Shown here: one piece after another, positions 56,249 through 64,000 of the stretch | How positions within the stretch are numbered: the first letter of the stretch is position 1 | Layout of the letters: every line of letters begins with the position of its first letter | Assembly: GCA_037447655.1 (NCBI GenBank) | Contig: JBBHKE010002135.1 | Coordinates: 124,001 to 188,000, forward strand | DNA: 64,000 nucleotides | Direction of reading: 5' to 3' | Origin: Zygnema cylindricum | Taxonomy: Eukaryota > Streptophyta > Zygnematophyceae > Zygnematales > Zygnemataceae | The notes under the pieces: generated by a model | Seen by the model: only the letters and a program-made list of their open reading frames with translations | The model's database searches: none | Told to the model about the DNA's origin: nothing | Translations under genes and position numbers: made by a program

Positions 56249-58424
56249 ATTCTTACATTCACCTAATTGTCATTCTCTACGGATAGAGCTTTTTCTGATT
56301 AATGACGTTGTTTGTGGATTTGCATGCATACATTCATTTCGTAACCATCTTATTTTCCTTCAGATGTGTGTATTTTTTCTTCATTCTAGTTCTTAATTGC
56401 ACACATGCTCTTTATCTTTATTCTTACATTGTTCGTCTTACTTTCATTTTAATAATGTGCTTACCTGCTTTTTTATTTTTATTGTCATTTTTATGCATGT
56501 AAGCACTTCTGGTCATACGGTATGCTAGTCTTGCTGAATGTGCAGTCCAAGAAATTGCGTTGATTGGTCATCTATGTTATTATTGCCGGTTCGTACGGTA
56601 GCTAGTCATTGTATTATTTCAATTATCTGGTTCACTCAGATTCCATTGGGTGCATGTGAGATTTACTATTTTTCTTGAAATAGTCGTTATTAATTTGCAA
56701 CGACTTGTTTACAAAATGATGCAAAGTTGAACTTAATCGTGTGCACATTACCTTAAACCGAAATTCTTACTATCTTTGTTGTAAATTTGTATATTTCATG
56801 AAATCAATGACATCATCAACATGGACGAATGGGAAAACAGCCTAAAAAGGTAGAAGAACAAGCCTTGATTCCGTTGACGCGTGTGGGAATTCGATGTCCT
56901 AATTCATGTTACGATTCAGTGGACGAATCAGGGCGATTTATTGGACGAATCGGGTTGATGCGGACTCGGATCGAGCTGGTGCCACACTTGCTGTGCCTTG
57001 GCTGATGTAGTATTTAGGAGACACCATGGCTGTGTTGGACACTCAATTTGAAGGAATTCATGGAAGAATAGAAGAGATAAGGGGATAGAAGAAAATAAAT
57101 TGTAATTTCGTTTTTTTGTGTTATGTGACAATTTTTCTGAAATGTCCTCAATGTGCATCGAATGTAATTCAATGTTTTGTACTTTGAATGTTTCCGCTGC
57201 TACAATTGCTTGATACTGAGTTTGATATCAATCCTTTCAATTCATTTGTTGATTTAATTTTTTGTGTTCATGTCCATCAAACAAATTGTGTAAACCTTCT
57301 TTTGGTTAGCTTGAGTAAAAGGACATCTAGCATTATCACACTCACTAAGTGCGTATTTATGAAATTCATGGTTAGATGAGGAAGTGTGTGTCAAACCTAT
57401 GCTCGTTTGCATAACATATTCACATTTGAATTCTTTTTCATCAACTTTTCATAATCCTTGAATGTTTTCAAATAATTTCTGAAACTGATTGTATTCACCA
57501 TTTTAACGTGGAGCTCAAATTTTAGATTAACGTGTCTAACTCGGGAAGAATTTTTTGACATTACTTATACTATGTTTATGAACTTATCACAACCCAACGG
57601 CTAACATGGGAGGGAAAACAATCTCTCGCGTGAGTCCAATTGTATCTGGCACAATGTTCTTGAGAAAAAGTGCCTCTTGTAATCCTAAAAAGGTAAATTA
57701 ATATTGTGAATGTCCAATATTATTTGCCAAAATGTGTTTTCCATAGTCATACAAAGACAAAATGATTTTTTGAATGTATTCGGCAAAACGTTCTTGAGAA
57801 ATTTTGTCACCATAATCCAACAAAGTAAATACGGTAAACGCTTGTTTCACGTAAGTCTTCAATGTTTATTTTTCTTGCACCAATTTGGCTCAAGCTTGTG
57901 AACAACTTATGGAGATAGTGTTGTGATGACAACATTGACTATACTTTTCTTTTTATGGTCATGGTCATTTTTTTTCGACATGACTTGTCCATACATTACT
58001 TGCATACTATTGATGCACGAGCAATTACCGACGCCGTAGTTAATCATCCAATATGCTTGGTCCACCTGATAATCCAAACATTATTTTTTGCATGATTTAA
58101 TTTTACTAGCTTTTCTCGTTCTGCTAAAGTAACAACCTTTTTGTGCAAAAATAAGAAAGCAAATAACCGTGTGAAAAAAAAATGTGTAGGTCTTAGACAA
58201 TTCTCTCAACAAAGTTAATTCCCCTAGCCATATGTCTATGTTGTTTGCATGAGAATGCTACTCAACTCAGGGGCAATAATGAATCCAATCTATCGAACCG
58301 AACTAGTTTTTTGCAGCGATCAATGTATGAAAGTTTAAAGAATAAAATATATAACTTTTGAAAAAAATATGAATAAGTAGGAATTGGTTTCATCACCAAC
58401 GTCGTATTACCAATTTGTTAAGTG
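56249..58424. other. Lectin 3' flank and spacer
   Basis: 56249-56500 is shared with the left copy (5605-5946). Beyond that I see AT-rich sequence with short unrecognised frames, no conserved domain and no clear repeat. Confidence 0.5.
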
Positions 58425-58671
58425 GCTTACTTTATTAAAAAGCGCGATGGAAAACCATCTGAGTCCATGGGAACAAAAGAGAAGTAGCACGGCAAAAACT
58501 GAAAAACTACATGTTGGGGGAAAAAAATAAAACGATAAGCAAGGCAAAAGCAACAAAAACAGGAAATGACAGCTGGTAGACGGAAAACACCCAAAAAAGC
58601 AAAAAACAACAAACGAAGCACCAAAAGAAAGAGCTAACACCTAACAACAAAACCCCAACATAACTAAAAAT

Positions 58672-59780
58672 CTACGCAAAGCAACCACGTAAGTCCCCGA
58701 ACCTTGGAGGAGCACGAGGAGGGAGTTTCGGGACACGTCGACGATCCATAGCCGCAATAGACAATCCAAGTAGGATAGAAGCCTGCACTCGCTGAAGGGC
58801 CCCTGATAAACGTTGACGGTAAAAGGAAGTAAGTACTGAAACTGAAGGGCTCCTAGGTCCCCGCCGCTCAAACGAATGCCGACCACAAGCACGGAGAAAC
58901 TTGTCCAAAGCCACACTCAAACAAACTAATATCTCCACCGCCATCGGAATGAAACCATCCATAGCATCGCGATGAGCACAATCACGCTCCTTCCTCTTAG
59001 CCGCGTCGCGTGCGGCCACGCCCACATGTCGAGATGCCCGACTGACAACAATATCAGAAGTAGGGTTTGCCAAAACAACGTCACCAAATGTACGACGCGC
59101 ACCATCAAGTAATACAATGTCAATCCGACAGGAAGGAATAATGTGGGAAACTTCCCGACGGACAAAATATCCTCCCTCGTAAGCGATAGTAACAATGGTG
59201 TCTCGAATCATGTTGTGCGCCTGAATCAACTCGCCTCTGTGGGAGCAACAAAGCAAATGAATGTCGTCAGGGTCGAGAACATGGTCACAAGAGCAAACAA
59301 GAGAGCCAAGCAAGGGTGGGTGAGGGAGGCCAAGCCGAAACGTAAAGGCCGTGGTGAATTAAGTTGGGGTGAATCGGAGGGTAGATAAGATAGGGATAGC
59401 CAAAAGCCAAGATCCAGAACCAAGTCCGCCACAAGAAAGAAAGCGTGCACGCGAAGTATCAGAAGGAAGCGCCTCGAGAAGCTCAAACTTAACAATGGCG
59501 ACAACCTTATCAAAAATCGATTCCTAAACACGTGCAACTGATGTCGAAACAAGAGTGGAAACAACTAGCATATCCGCGATAGCAGCAAGAGTAAGAGAGC
59601 GAGAGGCATGAAGAAGGGACCGCTGGAAGACGAGCACACCGTCCAAAACTCGGGGTACAACAGTAGCAAGAATAGGAGTGTCCCCAGCCAAAAAAAGAGA
59701 AACGATAGTGGAGGCAACAAGGCACGAACGTCCCAAATAGGCAGCTAGAGCAACATGGGCAGTCGACAGTAAACCCAAAC
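58672..59780 (-). pseudogene. CCHC zinc motif plus restriction-like endonuclease C-terminus
   Basis: After shifted pieces (GLGLLSTAHVALAAYLGRSC, FELLEALPSDTSRARFLSCG) an open frame of 213 codons (59313-58672) begins. It reads CSCDHVLDPDDIHLLCC (Cys-Cys-His-Cys), RGELIQAHNMIRDTIVTIAY, then SCRIDIVLLDGARRTFGDVV, an Asp-x-12-Asp spacing like the endonuclease RPD...D core, and later AAKRKERDC supplying Lys/Glu. The tail SVLTSFYRQRLSGALQRVQA ends near APPRFGDLRGCF. Known R2-type elements carry such a CCHC/endonuclease module. The call is from motif order and was not searched. Confidence 0.65.
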
Positions 59781-59967
59781 CACCTACAAAGACTTGAAGA
59801 CTGGCCTAGATACGGGTTCCAGGCCCAGACTCACGATCAAAAGCCACACGACCTAACAAAGTATGAACGACATCCATGAGCCGATCGTCAAATACACAAA
59901 GGGACGACACAAAAGTAGGAGTGGGAGGGGAAGTACGAGTAAGGTAGGAGGGGCGATAGGGGAAACA

Positions 59968-61290
59968 CTAGGTTAAAAGTGTAAAAGCCACTTGGGGATC
60001 GGAAAGGTTAGGAAGGTCATCCACATGGGACAAGTTTGCCTGAAGAGCAGAATGAAGAAATTGCTTGATGTATAGATCATAACCGAGAGGGCAACCTAAC
60101 ACACGAATGCCTTCTGATGGAGGACTCTGGAAACCAGGAGGTGGAATAAAATGAGAAAAAGCACTTGGGGACCACACAACAGACTTAGTGGGTTGGACAA
60201 AAAGATTGAGGTCGGCCAAACGATCCTTGAAAAAAGTATAGGCCGGTATAACTTGGTCCCAAGGACCGATAATGTGTGTGTCCTTCGCAACTGAAGGGAA
60301 GAGGCAAGATGGAAAAGCGGCCGCGGAAGCTTGAAGGGTTCTGTAATGAGCAAGGGCAAACAAAGGACCTCCAAGTGGATCACCCTGACGAGTGCCGATC
60401 GTGGAAGAAAGTGGGACCAAATCACCATCAACGGAAAAGGAGAGGCTGTTGCTGAAAGAATAAAAGGCCCTCACTAAAGGAAATATATGGACAATTGGAC
60501 AAGGTGCAGCCATAAGCTCGGCAAAAATGAAATTACGATCCACTCTATTGAAAGCATTAGAAACATCAACTTGAAGGACTAAATAATCTGAATGGGCATC
60601 CAACAACGCTCAAATCTCATGAACCACAGCTTCATAACCTCCCCGGGTAGCCACTACAAACTGATGAGGAGAGAAATAATCATGGAAAGCGGGCTAGAGC
60701 TAGATGTAGATGCCACGGGCCACCAATCGGTACAACACCTCGCCCACAGCAATAGAACGGATTCCCCTATTGGGTTTGGTGACAGCTACAAGGCGAGAGG
60801 CCGTAAGGAGATTACATATACGAGAGGGAACAGTACCACCGACAATAAGAGAACAAACTCGAAAAAACACATCAAAACCTCAGGCACCTGATTTCGGAGG
60901 CAAAACGTCGCGAAATAACTCATAAACTATGCTCAATGGACCCCCTGCTGAAAGATGTGGAGAAGTCGTAAGGGCTTTAATGAAAGCGTCTCAATCTAGG
61001 ATAAAACACTGTGATGGCTCAAAGGTGTGAATAGAGGGGGATTGAGGGGTGGGAGCCGGTCGCTGTAGAGATTGAAGAATCTCGATAGTCTCAATAGATC
61101 AAGGAGCAAGATTATACGGTTGGAGGGCGCGAACCGCTCGAGAGAGCTCACCAACTCGGCCAAAATGAACCGCACGATGATAAGAGGATGGTACATCTGA
61201 AGTCCTAGATCTACCACGTGGTGTGAAGGAAGCACTCGCAACTCAATCCTCGTGCTTGGCGTGAAGGGCCTTCCAATCACCTCGAACAAA
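59968..61290 (-). pseudogene. Non-LTR reverse transcriptase domain, decayed
   Basis: Blocks on the minus strand: upstream NLAP-like region and PTPQSPSIHTFEPSQCFILD, HLSAGGP, LTASRLVAVTKPNRGIRSI, FSPHQFVVATRGGYEAVVHE, then LVLQVDVSNAFNRVDRNFIF (first catalytic Asp) and GTRQGDPLGGPLFALAHYRT. The second catalytic block is SVAKDTHIIGP, where relatives have DD; the first Asp is Lys, so it is inactive. VLGCPLG follows. The last part (60606-59968) is open for 212 codons; upstream has several stops. Confidence 0.8.
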
Positions 61291-61319
61291 TCGTCGGCAA
61301 TGAAATGGAGGTGATTCTG

Positions 61320-61585
61320 ATGATGATGATGAAAGGGAGAAGAAAGTGAAAGATAAAAAGGGGAATCAAAAGCTCCATGATGATTCCGATTTAGAGGAGG
61401 ATAGTCAAGGAGTGGAAATGTTTCAAATGCACGGAAAGACCATGGTATTTAATGATTCGGAATACCATCCATAGAAAAAGTATATTCGAGCTCAATTGAT
61501 TTTAAGAGGTTTTTGGAAAGTCGTAAATGGAGAAGAGAAATGTCGGTCGGAGATGGGAAGGCTCGTCGGTTGTGGAAGCGAAAGA
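61320..61585 (+). pseudogene. Copia gag fragment related to copia B
   Basis: Reads MFQMHGKTMVFNDSEYHP, then a stop, KKYIRAQLILRGFWKVVNGE, matching copia B gag (RMPGKAILFNGSNYKVWKKY, IRGQLVLKNLWRIL) with an acidic Ser/Asp/Lys leader. It is cut on the left by the non-LTR element and on the right by an LTR. Confidence 0.8.
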
Positions 61586-62285
61586 TGTTGAAAAATGACA
61601 TTTTATATTCTCTCTTGTGGTCTATGAGCATACTACAGTCCTCATACTTGTCGTAGTCACTAAGGATTCGTAGGCAGCCATGGCTATCTCAAGCAGAGAA
61701 GGAGACAGGCAGAGAAAGAGACAGGCATAGGGAGTAGGAGACATAACCCTTTGCAAAATATGGGGCCAAGAATATGATTTGAACCTACGACCTCTCGAAT
61801 TGTCATCCAGTGTAGACGTTCGCCTTATCCGATTAGGTCTTGGTGAGTCAGTGCACGTGTTGAGTTTGGTTTGTATTTAACATAAAACACGGCGGCATAC
61901 TCCATTTAATATATTGCGCGACGAAGTGAACATAGAACGTGAAGGACCGCACAAAATAAGGTACCGCACAAAATATACAAAACAACATTGAATTTCAATG
62001 GACGAAATTAAATATTGTTCGCGATCGACTGCTCGCAGAGGAGCCGGAATTACAAAGAAGACATTTTGCGGTTTGTAAGCAAATGTCGACAGACAACACG
62101 TGGCAAGCTAAGAATAGATAGCCGATATTACAAAGGAAGCAATTACAGCTCAGGAACTGACACGCGTTAGCAGAGTGGCCATGCCAAACTATAGCCGTAC
62201 AAGAAGTACAGCGTAACCTGTACCTTCTTGTACCATCTTATACCTTACAGTCTTTTGATTGGCTAAGGTACAGTACTAGTAGGTT
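61586..62285 (+). repeat. LTR J1, truncated
   Basis: Opens TGTTGAAAAATGACATTTTA in gag sequence, with the family leader (ACTTGTCGTAGTCACTAAGG, AGCCATGGCT), the tRNA-like segment and a later TGATTGGCTAAGGTAC block. It is interrupted at 62286 by another LTR head. Confidence 0.75.
61766..61843 (-). other. tRNA-like segment in LTR J1 (antisense), the clearest copy
   Basis: 78 nt on the minus strand with complementary ends (CCAAGA and TCTTGG), a D-arm-like CCTAATCGGATAAGG strongly resembling tRNA-Arg D-arms, and a B-box GGTTCAAATC. Size and order fit a tRNA; pairing in the anticodon region is imperfect. Confidence 0.65.
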
Positions 62286-62338
62286 TGTTAAAATGTGTGT
62301 ATTTTCTAGGTCAATATTTGTCTACTGTATGTTAAATG
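62286..62338 (+). repeat. LTR head fragment (F/I group)
   Basis: TGTTAAAATGTGTGTATTTT followed by CTAGGTC matches the start of the solo LTR at 42111 (TGTTAACATTTGTGTATTTT, CTAGGTC). Only 53 bp are present before the next LTR begins. Confidence 0.7.
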
Positions 62339-63585
62339 TGTTGAAAAAGGGTATTTTATATTCTATCTCTAGTTAAGTCTATGGTCATTCTACAGTTCTC
62401 AAACTTGTAGTAGTCACTAAGAACAAGAAGGTAGCCACAGAAGGCAGCCATGGCTGTTTCATGCAGATAAAGAGGAAGACAAGAAGAAGACATAGCCTAT
62501 GCAAAACATGTACTTCCAAGGTGAAGATTTGATCCTCGATAACAGCAGTACGGAAAAGTCGTTTGCCTTAACCGGTAGGTCTTGATGAATCGATACGCAT
62601 ATCGTACTTGATAAATAGTTAAAGAATGAAGTGGCGACACATTTCATTGAGCAGCTTACGGAACAAAATGAAACATGGAAACGTACAATACCGCACGAAA
62701 TACTGTACCGCATGAAATGAACGAAACGACATTTAGTTTCAACGGAAGAAATCAAATGTCGATTCGCGATCGATGGTTTGCAATTTACCCAGAATTTCAA
62801 CGGTCAAAACGGGATGACAGCCGTATAATTTCAGCGGTCAACATTATTCGGCGCCCCGTCACGATCCAAGGGTTGACATTGATCGCCAAATTACGCGTAG
62901 ACAAAAGTGTGAGTGCCGGCATGCCGGAAAAACTTTTTGGCAGCACTTCGCCAAAGTGGAGGAAAACTGACACGTGGCACCATCCTATTAGATGTTGGAG
63001 AGGAAATGGACAAAACGGCGACGTCTCATTTGCCACGTGGCAGACCGAGAGTGGTGCCGATTATTTCCGTACATAAAATACCGCGGCTACCGTACTTTGT
63101 ATGTACATTATGTAGTGTATAATAATTTGATTGGTCTATAAAGGCTATGAGTAGGTTCTTAGGACTTAGACATTTTTTTTGAAAGCCCTCTCTCATAGAG
63201 GTAATCTGTATAAATTCGTTGTCTTTGAACAACCATAACTCAATGATCAGGTGAGCAGTTTCAGAAATTCTTTTTGTTTCGAATTTAGGTGAGTCCATGC
63301 TAGAAAAAGATGTGGTCGTTCAAAGTGTTAACCTGCCAAGGTTGCAATATTTGTAAGAGAAAGTCAAAGTGGGGAATGTTGTCAAAAACACATGTTCAAG
63401 TTTTACATTTTGTGGTAGAATTGAGCACACAAAAAGTCTTATTTCACAAGGGTGAAGCTATATTGGGGTTCTGACTGTCAAGGTGTCAATCGTTTGTGTT
63501 TGTATCAATTTGGAGTCGGTACTATCTAGATAAGCTTCTTTGGATCTGCGATTTTTGTGGGGGGAATGGAGCTCATATGATTACA
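62339..63585 (+). repeat. 5' LTR of copia H (about 1247 bp)
   Basis: Starts TGTTGAAAAAGGGTATTTTA, includes leader block, AGCCATGGCT, a tRNA-like segment and GAAATTCTTTTTGTTTCG, and ends ATGGAGCTCATATGATTACA before a half-tRNA primer site. The partner LTR lies beyond the window. Confidence 0.75.
62516..62590 (-). other. tRNA-like segment in the copia H LTR (antisense)
   Basis: Minus strand: D-arm-like CCTACCGGTTAAGG and T-arm-like CGAGG-ATCAAAT-CTTCA, at the same LTR position as in J1 and F. Confidence 0.55.
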
Positions 63586-64000
63586 TGTAATTGGCCCACC
63601 ATCTAGGGTGCGTATGTTTGATGGAACAGACTTCACATATTGGGAATTTTTGATGGAGGGAATGTTATTCGAAAAGCACTTATGGGGATTTTTTTTCGGG
63701 ACAAGTGAGGTGTCCGCCTCTGGTCTTTGGTGGAACTCACTATGGAGATTCATCTAGGGCTTCCCAAAAAAACCCATCGAAGTTCAAATGCAACGGAAGG
63801 TGAAGGGAAAATCATTGCAATGGAAGGGGGGAAATGGGAGAAGGGTATAGGAACACTTGTGGGGAGTGGAGCCAGGCTCTCGCCTACAATTCCACTTGTA
63901 GGGGCTATAACTAAACCAAAAATTGAAGTAAATGACAGAAAAATTTGGACTACAAAAACACTATAGCAAAACATCTAATACTTAGAAACGTGTCTAAGTC
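63571..64000 (+). pseudogene. Copia H gag start, running off the window
   Basis: HVIGPPSRVRMFDGTDFTYW and EFLMEGMLFEKHLWG match E and F gag (VIGPPSRIPIFNGAGFIYWE). The LTR-borne ATG (63567) is followed three codons later by a TGA, so translation as in F is broken. A shifted frame continues at 63727-63966 (LPKKTHRSSNATEGEGKI, GARLSPTIPLVGAITKPK). Confidence 0.7.
63586..63600 (+). promoter_or_regulatory. Copia H primer-binding site, half initiator tRNA-Met
   Basis: TGTAATTGGCCCACC, 12 of 15 against the anticodon-arm complement, directly after the LTR. Confidence 0.6.

Larger units (their letters stand above)
58425..61300 (-). mobile_element. Non-LTR retroelement with RT and restriction-like endonuclease, decayed
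   Basis: Minus strand. The RT domain lies at the high-coordinate end and a CCHC plus restriction-like endonuclease domain at the low end. After the stop near 58672 a T-rich tail ends in AATAAAGTAAG at about 58425, a likely 3' end. RT first and endonuclease last is the layout of R2-type/site-selective non-LTR elements, not of L1-like LINEs. The 5' end is undefined and abuts a copia gag fragment. Confidence 0.75.

Noticed and set aside
61766-61843. A genuine tRNA-Arg gene
   Set aside because: D-arm and B-box are good, but the anticodon arm does not fold well and the segment recurs, decayed, at the same place in several LTRs. It fits an LTR component better than a working gene.

Overview
This window looks like repeat-dominated nuclear DNA of a plant (streptophyte). 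Almost everything recognisable is retrotransposon, mostly Ty1/copia, in nested layers. The one host-type gene family present encodes an L-type (legume-type) lectin domain with a signal peptide. The window shows no bacterial, organellar, rRNA, bona fide tRNA or CRISPR sequence. I cannot fix the species; a seed-free land plant or charophyte alga is a guess. All domain calls come from reading motifs, not from searches.

Layout. 1-5605: two copia internal regions (A, pol tail; B, gag-pol) flanking one LTR that holds a CCCTCT array. 5605-14110: an inverted, decayed copy of the lectin locus (minus strand), cut in two by a complete copia element C (6555-12042, 5-bp target duplication CAGGT). 14110-16855: no confident gene. 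16856-21954: 3'-truncated copia E (minus). 21955-22914: an unrecognised protein ORF with two in-frame stops. 23160-23603: LTR and 3' remnant K. 23605-24949 and 31414-31985: Ty3/gypsy pol, split by complete copia F (24950-31413, target duplication CTTGG). 31986-38488: mostly unclassified, with a primer-site-like motif, a long decayed Lys/Glu-rich ORF chain and a polypyrimidine tract. 38489-46088: copia G (minus) with two solo LTRs nested in it. 47297-52775: young copia D (LTRs about 4-5% diverged, target duplication CCTCG), inserted at the exact centre of a 50-bp perfect palindrome. 52806-56500: the better-preserved lectin locus (plus strand; exon 1 55150-55237, exon 2 55476-56248). 58425-61300: a non-LTR retroelement (minus) encoding reverse transcriptase plus a CCHC/restriction-like endonuclease C-terminus. 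61320-64000: gag fragment, stacked LTR heads, and the 5' end of element H running off the window.

Main biological point. Elements C, D, E, F and H (and an isolated motif at 33209) share a primer-binding site that matches the anticodon arm of initiator tRNA-Met instead of its 3' end, i.e. half-tRNA priming as known for Drosophila copia and yeast Ty5. In C, D and F the gag ORF starts inside the 5' LTR and is translated straight through that site (as GYGP in C and D, as V-x-x-PP in F). A solo LTR nested in G also ends in a gag-like ATG ORF. In addition, the F/I/J/H LTR group carries an antisense tRNA-like segment with recognisable D-arm and T-arm. Elements A/B and G instead have ordinary sites resembling TGGTATCAGAGC, so both priming modes coexist here.

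The two lectin loci form an inverted segmental duplication. The right copy is open and keeps a TATA-like box. The left copy lost that box, gained a frameshift and then element C; the right copy serves as the empty site that proves the insertion.
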